Shown here piece by piece: positions 9,042 through 18,392 of a stretch of 64,000 nucleotides of DNA. A program made the translations under genes and the position numbers. The number at the start of each line of letters is the position of its first letter. Positions within the stretch are counted from its first letter, which is position 1. This DNA comes from Emticicia oligotrophica DSM 17448 (GTDB taxonomy: Bacteria; Bacteroidota; Bacteroidia; Cytophagales; Spirosomataceae). The DNA lies in contig NC_018748.1 in NCBI RefSeq assembly GCF_000263195.1, positions 682,001 through 746,000 on the forward strand, given 5' to 3'. The notes beneath the pieces are model-generated. The model was given only the letters and a program-made list of their open reading frames with translations. It had not been told where the DNA came from and did not search any database.

Positions 9042-9458
9042 ATGAAAAAAAGTATTAGATTATTTTTGATACTACTATTTTTAAGTAGTTTATCATTATA
9101 TGCCCAGCCACCCGCACATCGCCCTGATGGCCTTCCTCGTGGTGAACGACCTCCAATACCCAATGCTGAACAATTTACTGAAAGAATGACCAAAGAGTTA
9201 GGCCTAAATGCAGCTGCTTCTAAAAAAGTACATGATGCTTTTTTGAAAAACATCAAACAAATGGAGGATATTTTTACGAGTAAAATTGAAGAAAGAGAGA
9301 AAAGAGCAGCTTTAGATGCCCATCGAAAAAGTTTCGAAAAGACGATGAAAAGTATCCTATCTGCTTCTCAATTTGCTAAATTTCAAAAATTAGAGGCCGA
9401 ACATCATGGACCTCCTCCTCCTCCAATAAATGGGGAAAGACCACCAAGACCGAGGTAA
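9042..9458 (+). CDS. small periplasmic Spy/CpxP-like protein
   Basis: 138 residues from the ATG at 9042. The frame starts at 8997, but only this Met begins the signal peptide KKSIRLFLILLFLSSLSLYA. The mature part is Pro/Arg-rich at both ends (PPAHRPDGLPRGERPP; HHGPPPPP). Its helical centre reads LGLNAAASKKVHDAFLKNI, then SILSASQFAKFQKLEAEH, which resembles the two helical motifs of Spy/CpxP periplasmic chaperones or metal sensors. The likeness is in pattern and size only. It is divergent from the acidic calcium-repeat lipoprotein, with about 145 bp between the chosen starts. Confidence 0.6.
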   Translation: MKKSIRLFLILLFLSSLSLYAQPPAHRPDGLPRGERPPIPNAEQFTERMTKELGLNAAASKKVHDAFLKNIKQMEDIFTSKIEEREKRAALDAHRKSFEKTMKSILSASQFAKFQKLEAEHHGPPPPPINGERPPRPR

Positions 9459-9461
9459 TAA

Positions 9462-9500
9462 AAAAAACGGTAGCAAGTATAATTCTTACTACCGTTTTTT
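9462..9500. terminator. bidirectional hairpin terminator
   Basis: A 16-bp inverted repeat (AAAAAACGGTAGCAAG pairing with CTTACTACCGTTTTTT, one mismatch on the plus strand that is a G-U on the minus strand) with A- and T-tracts, between converging genes. Confidence 0.85.
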
Positions 9501-9515
9501 ATTAAAAATTGATAT

Positions 9516-10253
9516 TTATATCTTTCTTTTTAATTCAAAATGTTGACCTAAATAAACCTTTCTAACCAATTCATCATTAGCAAGGTCTTCGGCAGTTCCT
9601 TGGCGTAGAATTTTCCCTTCAAAAAGTAAGTACGCCCGGTCAGTAATCGAAAGCGTTTCGTTTACATTATGGTCAGTTATCAAAATTCCGATATTTCGGT
9701 GCTTAAGTTTAGCCACAATCCCTTGAATTTCTTCAACAGCAATAGGGTCAACCCCCGCAAAAGGCTCATCAAGTAAAATAAATTTAGGGTCAACCGATAA
9801 AGCACGAGCAATTTCAGTCCGACGGCGTTCTCCACCAGAACAAACAATACCTTTATTCTTACGCACGTGGGTTAAACTGAACTCCTCTAACAATATTTCC
9901 GTTTTTTCCTTTCGCTGTGCTTTCGTAAGTTCTGGTTTAGCCAATTCGAGCACACCTAATATGTTTTCTTCAACGGTTAAATCTCTAAAAACCGATGCCT
10001 CTTGTGCCAAATAGCCCACACCTAATTTCGCACGCTTATACATTGGCAAAGAAGTAATATCCATGTCATCGAGCCAAACCTTTCCACTGTTGGGTTTAAC
10101 TAGCCCAGTGGCCATATAAAACGAAGTAGTCTTCCCAGCCCCATTGGGGCCGAGCAGTCCAACAATTTCGCCTTGGCCAACTTGATAGCTCACGTTGTTA
10201 TTAACTAATCGCTGGCCGTATTTTTTTATTAAGTTTTCTGTTCTTAAAATCAT
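9516..10253 (-). CDS. lptB: LPS export ABC transporter ATPase LptB
   Basis: 245 residues, the usual LptB length. Walker [10 protein letters not shown] (35-43), Q-loop region [15 protein letters not shown] signature [15 protein letters not shown], Walker [14 protein letters not shown] and H-loop TDHNV are all intact. LptB powers extraction of lipopolysaccharide from the inner membrane with LptF/LptG, which are not in this window. The SGGERRR signature and FAGVDP are typical of LptB rather than of amino-acid importers. The LptD gene is 9 kb away at 19327-22380. Confidence 0.95.
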   Translation of the reverse strand: MILRTENLIKKYGQRLVNNNVSYQVGQGEIVGLLGPNGAGKTTSFYMATGLVKPNSGKVWLDDMDITSLPMYKRAKLGVGYLAQEASVFRDLTVEENILGVLELAKPELTKAQRKEKTEILLEEFSLTHVRKNKGIVCSGGERRRTEIARALSVDPKFILLDEPFAGVDPIAVEEIQGIVAKLKHRNIGILITDHNVNETLSITDRAYLLFEGKILRQGTAEDLANDELVRKVYLGQHFELKRKI

Positions 10254-10368
10254 ATTTGGTGGAACAGGTTTTCAACCTATTTTTTCAAGTTCTCTATTTT
10301 GACAAGTTACAAACCTGTCCTACAAGCAAAATTACGCTATAATAAACAAATTTCAGCGTTAATTATTC

Positions 10369-12084
10369 TTAACTATACTTGATATCTTTCAACATCAATT
10401 GTAAAGATGTTTTATTATTAAACGTATTTTCATCAATCTGATAAGCTGCACTAAAATATTTATTGGTATGCAATCTTTCTAGGTGTTCTTCAACCATTCC
10501 AAATCCAACGGCAGTTAGAATTGCCCCCGTTTCTTCTTCAAAAAGCTCTAAACGTAGGTGTTTTTCCTTCATTACTCTTGGTGTATATTTAAGTGTAAGA
10601 TTTTCAGAAGCAAAAATTGGTTGCATATTTTCTGGTCCAAATGGAGCCATTTGATTCATAATTCGATAGAATTTTGCATTAATTTCAGCCAATTTTATTT
10701 TTACATCAATATTCACAACTGGAGTAAGCTGCTCAGGTGTGATATACTTACTTACCACTTCATCAAACGCCAATCTAAAGGCATCTATATTTTCAATGGG
10801 CATTGTCATACCCGCTGCGTGTGTGTGTCCACCAAATTGTTCGAGCAGGTCAGCACATTCTTCAATAGCTTCGTAAAGGTTAAATCCAGCAACAGAACGG
10901 GCAGAACCTGCCGCTTTTTCATGCGATTTTGTAAGAATTATCGTTGGTCTATAGTATTTTTCTATACAACGGCTCGCCACAATTCCTATAACTCCTTTAT
11001 GCCAATCTTCTCTGTAAAGTACCGTACTTTTCGCTTTACTCATCATCCACTCATCTCCCTCAATCATGGCAAGTGCCTCTTCGGTCATTCGAGTATCGTG
11101 TCCACGGCGTTCGCTATTATGCTTCTGAATCTCATGAGCAAACTCTAAAGCCTCATCATAGTCATCTGATAATAAGAGCTTTACCGCAGCTTTGGCGTGC
11201 TTGATTCGTCCCGCAGCGTTAATCCTTGGCCCAATGACAAAAACTACATTTTCAATAGTCATTGATGTGGTAAAGCCTGCTACTTCTTTCAATGCTTTGA
11301 GTCCAATTCTTGGGTTTTCATTGAGCTTTTTTAAACCATAAAAAGCCAGAACTCGATTCTCTCCCGTAATTGGTACAATATCAGAAGCGATACTTACAAC
11401 GCACAAGTCTAAGAATTCTAAAAGCGTATCAAGTGGTTTTTCGTTTCTTATACAATATGCCTGCAAAAGTTTAAAGCCTACACCATTTCCTGTTAATTCT
11501 TTATAAGGGTACAGACAATCTTTACGTTTAGGGTCGAGCACGGCAACTGCATTAGGTAAAGTATCGTCAGGTTCATGGTGGTCACAAATAATAAAATCAA
11601 TATTGAATTTTTCTTTCGCCAAAAGAACTTTGTCTTGAGCCTTAATGCCACAATCCAAACAAATTACCAAAGATACGCCTTGCTCAGCCGCCCATTCGAT
11701 TCCTTGTACTGAAACCCCATATCCTTCTTCGTATCGGTCTGGGTTATAGTATTCTAAATTGCTATAAAAGGTTGATAAATAGCCATATACCAATGCCACT
11801 GAAGTAGTTCCATCCACATCATAATCGCCATAAACCATTATCTTTTCACCATTTTCAAGGGCTTCAGTCAATCTTTCTACCGCTTTCTCCATATCTGGCA
11901 TCAGAAATGGGTCATGTAGGTGTTCGAGCTTAGGGCGGAAGAAATCTCGTGCTTCATCAAAAACCGTAATTCCTCGCTGCACAAGCATAGAAGCAAGTGC
12001 TTTATCAACATTAATTGCTTGTGCTAATTCATTAACAGTTTGAGGATTGGGTGTAGATTTATATAACCAGCGTTTTTCGGACAT
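10369..12084 (-). CDS. recJ: single-stranded-DNA exonuclease RecJ
   Basis: 571 residues, close to the family norm. The DHH phosphoesterase core shows motif I YGDYDVDGTTS (about 100-110), the DCGIK segment, and motif III CDHHEPDDTLP. The DHHA1 domain carries GRIKHAKAAVKLL and GGHTHAAGMTM. The C-terminal RecJ OB domain follows. RecJ degrades single-stranded DNA 5' to 3' in recombination and mismatch or base-excision repair, using Mn/Mg. It lies 115 bp upstream of lptB on the same strand. Confidence 0.95.
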   Translation of the reverse strand: MSEKRWLYKSTPNPQTVNELAQAINVDKALASMLVQRGITVFDEARDFFRPKLEHLHDPFLMPDMEKAVERLTEALENGEKIMVYGDYDVDGTTSVALVYGYLSTFYSNLEYYNPDRYEEGYGVSVQGIEWAAEQGVSLVICLDCGIKAQDKVLLAKEKFNIDFIICDHHEPDDTLPNAVAVLDPKRKDCLYPYKELTGNGVGFKLLQAYCIRNEKPLDTLLEFLDLCVVSIASDIVPITGENRVLAFYGLKKLNENPRIGLKALKEVAGFTTSMTIENVVFVIGPRINAAGRIKHAKAAVKLLLSDDYDEALEFAHEIQKHNSERRGHDTRMTEEALAMIEGDEWMMSKAKSTVLYREDWHKGVIGIVASRCIEKYYRPTIILTKSHEKAAGSARSVAGFNLYEAIEECADLLEQFGGHTHAAGMTMPIENIDAFRLAFDEVVSKYITPEQLTPVVNIDVKIKLAEINAKFYRIMNQMAPFGPENMQPIFASENLTLKYTPRVMKEKHLRLELFEEETGAILTAVGFGMVEEHLERLHTNKYFSAAYQIDENTFNNKTSLQLMLKDIKYS

Positions 12085-12275
12085 TGTATTCTTTCTAAAA
12101 TTGAAATGTAAAATTAAAGATTTATACCATGATTAAAAAGATTTAACCAACTCGTAGGCCTCATCTACCCACAAATAAGATTGTTTTTTGGGGCTTAAAC
12201 ACAAAATCAATGAATCTTTACAAAATCTTTATATAAGAAAGGCTTTGTTTTACATTTCATTTATAAACATAGGCC

Positions 12276-12283
12276 TACATTTG
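12276..12283 (+). promoter_or_regulatory. -7 element TACATTTG for the potassium module
   Basis: An exact TAnnTTTG match 23 nt before the start of the KdpD-like gene. A TTTG lies 28 nt further upstream (12244-12247), longer than the usual -33/-7 spacing, so only the -7 part is claimed. Confidence 0.5.
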
Positions 12284-12306
12284 TATCATCATAACGACTC
12301 CAACTA

Positions 12307-13401
12307 ATGAAGGATATTCTGACCAAAAAATATACGCAAGGCAATTCGGCATATTTGATAAGTATCATTATTGTATGTCTAATTTCAGCGATTTGTTATC
12401 CGTTTAGTGATTTAATTGGCTATCGCACGGTTGCCCTTATTCTTTTATTTACGGTTTCGGTCTTGGCTATGAAGTTAAGCCTTTACCCTGTACTTCTATC
12501 GGCGGTTTTGAGTGCTTTTATTTGGGATTTTTTCTTTATTCCTCCACACTTTACATTTCACGTATCAAAATCAGAAGATGTACTGATGCTTGCGATGTAC
12601 TTTATAATAGTGATGCTAAATGGGGTACTTACGGCTCGCATAAAACACTTTGAAAGTCTGGCAATTCAGCGTGAAGAACGTGTAAATGCCTTGAAACTTT
12701 ATGATACGCTTTTTAATTCTATTTCGCACGAATTTCGTACACCCATTGCTACTATTTTAGGAGCAACCGATAATCTATTGACCGATAATTCGAAATTTAG
12801 CGAAACCAATAAAATCAATCTCTACCAAGAAATAAATACGGCGGCCGATAGGCTTAATCGTCTTGTAGGAAATTTATTAAATGTTTCGAGGCTCGAATCA
12901 GGGTCAATTCGTCCGAAATTAGATTGGTATGACCTCACCGAACTGATTCATACAGCCATCAATCAACTGGAAACAGAACTAAAATTTCATGAAGTAAAAG
13001 TAGAAATGCCGCCCAATCTGCCTTTTTTGAAACTTGATTTCGGACTGCTAGAGCAAGCCATTTACAATATTCTTTATAATTGTTCGATTTATACGCCCGA
13101 AAAAACGCTTATTCATATCTCGGCCGATTATGTCAATGAAAAATGTATCATTAAAATTCAAGATAATGGCAAAGGTTTCCCGAAAGGCGATTTATCTCAA
13201 GTTTTCACTAAATTTTATCGCTCAAAAAACACACAAACAGGAGGTTTAGGCTTAGGTTTGTCTATCACAAAAGGCTTTATTGAAGCTCATGGAGGCACCA
13301 TCAAAGTAGGTAATAGAGCAGGAAGTGGAGCTTTATTTACGATTGAAATTCCGACTAAAGCCAACTGGGGCGATGATTTCAGCGGAGGATTCTTACAATA
13401 A
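12307..13401 (+). CDS. short KdpD-like sensor histidine kinase (DUF4118 + HisKA + HATPase)
   Basis: 364 residues, far shorter than the roughly 900 of classical KdpD. It lacks the N-terminal KdpD/Usp sensor domains and begins at the membrane part. Four hydrophobic segments (about 15-110) with FIWDFFFIPPHFTFHV match the DUF4118 domain of KdpD. The HisKA motif SISHEFRTPIAT has His141. The ATPase domain has YNILYNC (N box), DNGKGFP and GGLGLGLSI. It overlaps in arrangement with the KdpE-like regulator 11 bp downstream and precedes Kup, so it probably senses potassium or turgor state. Confidence 0.88.
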   Translation: MKDILTKKYTQGNSAYLISIIIVCLISAICYPFSDLIGYRTVALILLFTVSVLAMKLSLYPVLLSAVLSAFIWDFFFIPPHFTFHVSKSEDVLMLAMYFIIVMLNGVLTARIKHFESLAIQREERVNALKLYDTLFNSISHEFRTPIATILGATDNLLTDNSKFSETNKINLYQEINTAADRLNRLVGNLLNVSRLESGSIRPKLDWYDLTELIHTAINQLETELKFHEVKVEMPPNLPFLKLDFGLLEQAIYNILYNCSIYTPEKTLIHISADYVNEKCIIKIQDNGKGFPKGDLSQVFTKFYRSKNTQTGGLGLGLSITKGFIEAHGGTIKVGNRAGSGALFTIEIPTKANWGDDFSGGFLQ

Positions 13402-13412
13402 ACACAAAAGAC

Positions 13413-14102
13413 ATGAATAACCCAACAATATTAATCATCGACGACGAAGTTCAGATTCGTAAATTATTAGAAATAACCCTTTCTGCCAACAATTTTCGAG
13501 TATATGAGGCTAGTACAGGTAAAGAGGGACAAATTTCGGCAGCGATGCACCCACCAGATTTGATTTTACTCGACTTAGGTCTGCCAGACGAAGATGGACA
13601 AAGTATCTTGAAAAGGCTCAGAGAATGGTACAAAGCTCCTGTCATTATTCTTTCGGTACGAGATAACGAAGACGACATCATTCAGGCACTTGATAGTGGT
13701 GCAAACGATTATCTGACGAAGCCTTTTCGCACAGGCGAACTACTAGCTCGAATCCGAACCGCACTCCGATTGGCACAAAACACCGAAAATGTGCCTTTAC
13801 GAGAATATGGAAATCTAAGTATTGATTTTACTTCGAGAATCGTGAAGAAAAATCAAGAAGTTTTGAAGCTAACTACCACCGAATATCAATTATTGGTATT
13901 GATGGCTCAGAATGAAAGTAGGGTTTTGACACACCAATTTCTTTTGAAAACTATTTGGGGGCCAAGTTATCTTGAACAATCGCAGTATTTGAGGGTTTTT
14001 GTGCGACAACTCCGCAAAAAAATCGAAGATAACCCCGACCAACCCAAATACATAATCACCGAATCGGGGGTTGGCTACCGATTTATCGGAGGCGAAAAAT
14101 AG
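13413..14102 (+). CDS. KdpE-like OmpR-family response regulator
   Basis: 229 residues. The receiver domain has acidic DDE at 10-12, phospho-acceptor Asp54 in LILLDLGLPD, and Lys in LTKPF. The C-terminal winged helix (about 130-226) has LTTTEYQLLVLMAQN and HQFLLKTIWGPSY, followed by YLRVFVRQLRKKIEDNP, the KdpE-type recognition region. It is encoded 11 bp after its kinase. The genes behind it encode a porin-like protein and Kup rather than kdpFABC, so Kup is its likely local target. Confidence 0.92.
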   Translation: MNNPTILIIDDEVQIRKLLEITLSANNFRVYEASTGKEGQISAAMHPPDLILLDLGLPDEDGQSILKRLREWYKAPVIILSVRDNEDDIIQALDSGANDYLTKPFRTGELLARIRTALRLAQNTENVPLREYGNLSIDFTSRIVKKNQEVLKLTTTEYQLLVLMAQNESRVLTHQFLLKTIWGPSYLEQSQYLRVFVRQLRKKIEDNPDQPKYIITESGVGYRFIGGEK

Positions 14103-14139
14103 CTAACTTCGCCTAAATTTTATTCAAAATAGTATCAAT

Positions 14140-15219
14140 ATGAAGGGTTTCTTAATAATTATAGTGATTTGCACACAAACGATATTCATCGTCAATGCCC
14201 AAACTGATTCGTCTCGGTCAGTGGCTTTGAGTGCTTATCTTGAAACATTTTATGGATATGATTTTGCCAATCCAGTTAATCATTTGAGACCAGCTTTTAC
14301 CTATTCTCACAATAGACACAACGAAGTAAACCTCAATTTGGGGTTTGTAAAAGTAGCTTATCAGCATAGTAAAAGTAGAGCAAACTTGGCACTAATGGCT
14401 GGCACGTATGCCAATGCCAATCTTGCCGCCGAAACGGGAGTTTTAAAAAACATTCTGGAAGCAAATATTGGTTTTAAAGTATCTCGAAATAAAAACCTGT
14501 GGCTCGATGCAGGTATTTTTGGCTCACACATTGGCTTTGAAAGTGCAATTAGCAAAGATTGTTGGACACTAACCCGCAGTATTTTGGCCGAAAATTCGCC
14601 TTACTATGAAAGTGGAGTAAAACTTTCGTATAACTCTGATAACGAAAAATGGTTTTTGAGTGCTTTGGTACTCAATGGTTGGCAACGAATCCAACGGCTT
14701 GAGGGCAATAATACACCTGCCTTTGGGCACCAGATTACGTTTAAACCTATCGCCAAACTCACAATCAATAGTAGCTCATTTATTGGTAGCTATACACCTG
14801 ATTGGGTAAGGTTAGTGCGGTATTTTCATAATTTTTACGGAATCTTCCAAGTAAGCACCAAATTTGGTCTTACGTTTGGCTTTGATGTAGGATTTCAGCA
14901 AAAAACACCGAAAAGTACAAGTTATCATATTTGGTATTCGCCTGTGCTTATTGCTCGTTATTCACCAAATAAAAAGCTAAACTTTGCCGCAAGAAGCGAA
15001 TTTTATTCAGATAAAAATCAAGTAATTATCAGTACCAATAGCAAAAATGGTTTTCAGACCATCGGGCATTCGCTCAATGTTGATTACCTAATTAGCAATA
15101 ATCTTTTATGTCGAATAGAATACCGAAATCTGCACAGTAAAGACGTTATTTTTCAAAAAAACGAAACATTTATCCATCAGAATAACCTCATCATTAGCTC
15201 TTTGGCTATTACTTTCTAA
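14140..15219 (+). CDS. outer-membrane beta-barrel (porin-like) protein of the potassium module
   Basis: 359 residues with a signal peptide ending FIVNAQ. The rest alternates aromatic and polar residues in amphipathic strands, such as HNEVNLNLGFVKVAYQH, and ends in Phe (SSLAITF), the usual outer-membrane barrel signature. Similar barrel proteins are commonly encoded with kdp genes in Bacteroidota. It sits 37 bp after the KdpE-like gene and 107 bp before kup, which suggests an outer-membrane channel made together with the inner-membrane potassium transporter. This role is inferred from position. Confidence 0.75.
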   Translation: MKGFLIIIVICTQTIFIVNAQTDSSRSVALSAYLETFYGYDFANPVNHLRPAFTYSHNRHNEVNLNLGFVKVAYQHSKSRANLALMAGTYANANLAAETGVLKNILEANIGFKVSRNKNLWLDAGIFGSHIGFESAISKDCWTLTRSILAENSPYYESGVKLSYNSDNEKWFLSALVLNGWQRIQRLEGNNTPAFGHQITFKPIAKLTINSSSFIGSYTPDWVRLVRYFHNFYGIFQVSTKFGLTFGFDVGFQQKTPKSTSYHIWYSPVLIARYSPNKKLNFAARSEFYSDKNQVIISTNSKNGFQTIGHSLNVDYLISNNLLCRIEYRNLHSKDVIFQKNETFIHQNNLIISSLAITF

Positions 15220-15326
15220 GACCTAAAAAAACACTCAAATATTCAAAAAACGGGCTAATCAGTTTTGCTGATGACTGCTTTTGCTTTGCCCAAATTTTCA
15301 TTTTCAAACACAAAATTCTCACTATT

Positions 15327-17261
15327 ATGAGTAGTCATTCAAACACAAAAAAAGTTACGGTGGCTTCGCTGCTGGTTGCCCTCGGCATCATCTACGGCGA
15401 TATTGGCACGAGCCCTCTCTACGTTTTTAAATCAATCATTGGCGAGCGTGAAATCTCCGAGATTTTGGTCTATGGAGCAATCTCGTGTGTGTTCTGGACG
15501 CTGACTTTTCAGACAACTTTCAAATACATTATTCTGACATTAATGGCTGATAATCACGGCGAAGGGGGTGTATTTTCGCTCTATGCTTTGGTCAGAAGAT
15601 TCGGAAAAAACCTTATCATTCCAACCATTTTGGGAGCAACAACTCTCTTGGCCGATGGCATCATCACGCCACCGATTTCGGTCGCTTCGGCAGTCGAAGG
15701 TCTTGAAATTGTGGTGCCACATTTGCCCACCGTCCCGATTGTTATCGTCATTTTATCGCTACTTTTCTTTTTCCAGAGATTTGGTACACAAAAAGTGGGC
15801 AGTGCTTTTGGCCCGATGATGGTTGTTTGGTTTACGATGCTCTTTACGCTGGGTTTTACAGAAATCATCAAACATCCCGAAGTACTAAAAGCCATCAATC
15901 CGTATTATGCGTATCAGCTATTGAGTCAATATCCGCAAGGTTTTTGGCTGTTGGGAGCGGTATTTTTGTGTACTACGGGAGCCGAAGCCCTGTATTCTGA
16001 TTTAGGTCATTGTGGCCGAGAAAACATCCGTATCAGCTGGATTTTTGTTAAAATATGCCTTTTGGTCAATTATTTAGGCCAAGCGGCTTGGGTACTCAAT
16101 CAAGGCGAAAGCGTACTTAATGGCCGAAATCCATTCTACGAAATCATGCCTGACTGGTTTCTGATTGCGGGCGTAGTCATTGCTACGGCCGCCACGGTTA
16201 TTGCCTCGCAGGCACTCATTAGTGGCTCATATACGCTTATCAGTGAGGCAATTAGTATGAATTTTTGGCCGAGAGTTACGGTCAGGAATCCAACCGAATT
16301 GAAAGGACAAATATATATTCCGAGTGTTAATACGATTCTATGGATTGGCTGTGTGATGATGATTTTATATTTCCAAAATTCATCGCACATGGAAGCAGCT
16401 TATGGTTTTTCAATTACCATTGCTATGATTATGACCACGATTCTATTGACCTACTTCATGCGATACATCAAAAAATGGAATCCGTGGATAATTGGGCTAA
16501 TCTTGGTAGTTTTTATCGTGATTGAAGGCTCGTTTTTCATTACGAATGTGGCAAAAATTAAAGAAAGATGGATGTTTTTATTCTTTGAGGTATTTATATT
16601 CTTGGTGATGTATGTTTGGCACAAAGCTCGCAAAATCAATAATAAACTCGTTAATTTTATTGATTTAAGACACTATATTTCACGAATCACCGAATTGAGC
16701 GAAGACGAAAACATTCCCAAATTTTCAACGCATTTGGTTTATTTATCAAAAGCCGACCGCAAGAATCATATTGAAGAGAAAATCATGAAATCTATATTCT
16801 CGAAAAAGCCCAAACGTGCTGATGTGTATTGGTTTGTGCATATCAACCGCACCGACGAACCTTACACGCTCAACTACGAAGTAAGCGAATTGCTTGATGA
16901 TAAAATCATTAAAATCGACATTAATACGGGCTTCCGGGTACAGCCACGAGTAGAACTTTATTTCAAGAAAATCGTACAGGATTTGGTCGAGCGAAAAGAA
17001 TTGAATTTGCACATTCGCCCTGATGGTTCAACAAAATACAATAGCGAACCTGACTTTAAGTTTGTAGTGATTGAGAAATTCCTTTCGGTAGAGAATGAAT
17101 TTTCGGTTAGAGAAGGCATTTTGCTAAACACTTACTTTTTCTTGAAGCGAATGAGTTTATCCGACGAAAAAGCCTTTGGACTTGATAAATCTGATGTGGA
17201 AGTAGAATACACGCCTTTGGTGTATCACCCAGTAGAAAAATTGGAGTTAGTACGGAAGTGA
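15327..17261 (+). CDS. kup: Kup-family potassium uptake transporter
   Basis: 644 residues, normal for Kup/HAK/KUP. The N-terminal signature LGIIYGDIGTSPLYVFKSI is present, then about twelve membrane segments up to residue 440 (including GGVFSLYALVRR and GAEALYSDLGHCGRENIR), and a C-terminal cytoplasmic domain of about 200 residues. Kup imports potassium by proton symport. It is the last gene of a same-strand run with a two-component pair and an outer-membrane barrel. A hairpin follows the stop. Confidence 0.95.
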   Translation: MSSHSNTKKVTVASLLVALGIIYGDIGTSPLYVFKSIIGEREISEILVYGAISCVFWTLTFQTTFKYIILTLMADNHGEGGVFSLYALVRRFGKNLIIPTILGATTLLADGIITPPISVASAVEGLEIVVPHLPTVPIVIVILSLLFFFQRFGTQKVGSAFGPMMVVWFTMLFTLGFTEIIKHPEVLKAINPYYAYQLLSQYPQGFWLLGAVFLCTTGAEALYSDLGHCGRENIRISWIFVKICLLVNYLGQAAWVLNQGESVLNGRNPFYEIMPDWFLIAGVVIATAATVIASQALISGSYTLISEAISMNFWPRVTVRNPTELKGQIYIPSVNTILWIGCVMMILYFQNSSHMEAAYGFSITIAMIMTTILLTYFMRYIKKWNPWIIGLILVVFIVIEGSFFITNVAKIKERWMFLFFEVFIFLVMYVWHKARKINNKLVNFIDLRHYISRITELSEDENIPKFSTHLVYLSKADRKNHIEEKIMKSIFSKKPKRADVYWFVHINRTDEPYTLNYEVSELLDDKIIKIDINTGFRVQPRVELYFKKIVQDLVERKELNLHIRPDGSTKYNSEPDFKFVVIEKFLSVENEFSVREGILLNTYFFLKRMSLSDEKAFGLDKSDVEVEYTPLVYHPVEKLELVRK

Positions 17262-17268
17262 TTTAGCT

Positions 17269-17333
17269 CATAATTCTGAGTCTTGAGTGCTGAGTAATAA
17301 TGAATAACTCAGAATTCAGAACTCAGAATTATG
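17269..17333. terminator. inverted repeat between converging genes, made of a dispersed repeat
   Basis: The 13-bp arms CATAATTCTGAGT and ACTCAGAATTATG are perfect complements around a 39-nt loop. They lie between the stops of kup (plus) and the MCE gene (minus). The loop contains further CTCAGAATTC-like units. A 19-nt part (17306-17324) recurs inverted at 24727-24745, so the element is both terminator-like and repetitive. Confidence 0.6.
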
Positions 17334-17335
17334 CA

Positions 17336-18265
17336 TTACTTCTTCTCTTTCTTTCCAAACAATGAAAAATGCACATATCGCTTTGGATTAGCCTTCAAAT
17401 CAGCCATAAGTAGAGCAATATTAGCCGCTGTTCTATCTAAATTCACATAAAGTGAATCGTCTTTTGCCAATTTACCCAAAGTGCCCTTCCCTTGATTTAC
17501 TTCTTTAATGACTCCTTGCAATCCAGCCACTGATTTATTCAATTGAGCAACGGTTTCTCCTAATTTCACGGCATTTAAAGAATCGGCAAAAGTATTGGTT
17601 TTATTAAGAATTGGCTTGATTTGGTCATCAAGATTCTTTGAAAGTGTATTCAAATTAGCAGTTAAAACTGCGGCATTAGCTGTAATGGCTGAAAGGTTTT
17701 TAGCATTAGATGCAACCACCCCATTTACACCGTTGGTTGTTTGGGTAGCACTGGCCATAAGAACCTTTAATGCAACAGCCGTTTGGTCAAATTGTTTGAT
17801 AATAGCAGTAGTTGTAGTAAGCAAAGAATCAACATTTTTAAGTGTTGGACTTAGTTTATCGGTAACTGCAGCCACCATTCCTTTTTCAATTTCGCTACCG
17901 ATAGTTGCTTCATCTGCTAAAGGATTACCAACTGGAATTTTAAGTTTGATAACCTTTCCACCTAAAAGTCCATTATCAGCTAAAACTGCAATGGCTTTAT
18001 CGCTTACTTTGATATCACGCTTTATGGCAAGCATTACCTTCACTCGATTTTTTTCTTGGTCGGGTTCAACCAAAACTACACGACCAACTGGCACCCCATT
18101 GAACGTAACTGGGTTTGAGGTTTGTAATCCCTCAGCATTTTCGTAGTAAGTATAATATTCATTTTCGGTTCGAAAAATATCCAAACCTTTCAGAAAATTG
18201 AAGCCTAAATAAAATATTGCAAATGCAATAATGCCAAGCAAGCCAACTTTATATTCTTTTTTCAT
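17336..18265 (-). CDS. MCE/MlaD-family lipid-transport protein
   Basis: 309 residues. One N-terminal membrane anchor (about 7-25) is followed by a single MCE domain (about 36-115: YYENAEGLQTSNPVTFNGVP, then VLADNGLLGGKVIKLKI). A long Asn/Thr/Leu-rich helical region follows, predicted as coiled coil. MCE proteins form hexameric tunnels moving phospholipid between membranes. The gene stands alone, without the MlaE and MlaF partners. It is next to amiC-like and lptD genes, consistent with an envelope cluster. Confidence 0.9.
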   Translation of the reverse strand: MKKEYKVGLLGIIAFAIFYLGFNFLKGLDIFRTENEYYTYYENAEGLQTSNPVTFNGVPVGRVVLVEPDQEKNRVKVMLAIKRDIKVSDKAIAVLADNGLLGGKVIKLKIPVGNPLADEATIGSEIEKGMVAAVTDKLSPTLKNVDSLLTTTTAIIKQFDQTAVALKVLMASATQTTNGVNGVVASNAKNLSAITANAAVLTANLNTLSKNLDDQIKPILNKTNTFADSLNAVKLGETVAQLNKSVAGLQGVIKEVNQGKGTLGKLAKDDSLYVNLDRTAANIALLMADLKANPKRYVHFSLFGKKEKK

Positions 18266-18392
18266 AACCTCAACCCTTAAAGGGAGACTTTTATTTTTTT
18301 TACAAAAGTACGCTAAAGCAATCTACAAACCAATACTCATAATTTGTAAAAAGAGAACACCAAAAAAAACATTTTTTGTTCCCTTATCGAGA

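Noticed and set aside
10558-11148. 196-residue plus-strand frame
   Set aside because: It is antisense to the well-supported recJ gene and has no recognisable domain.
12307-14102. Classical KdpDE controlling kdpFABC
   Set aside because: The kinase lacks the N-terminal KdpD and Usp domains and no kdpFABC genes are in the window; it is called KdpD-like only.
17595-18146. 183-residue plus-strand frame
   Set aside because: It is antisense to the MCE gene; its hydrophobic pattern is the mirror of the repetitive Asn/Thr/Leu helices there.
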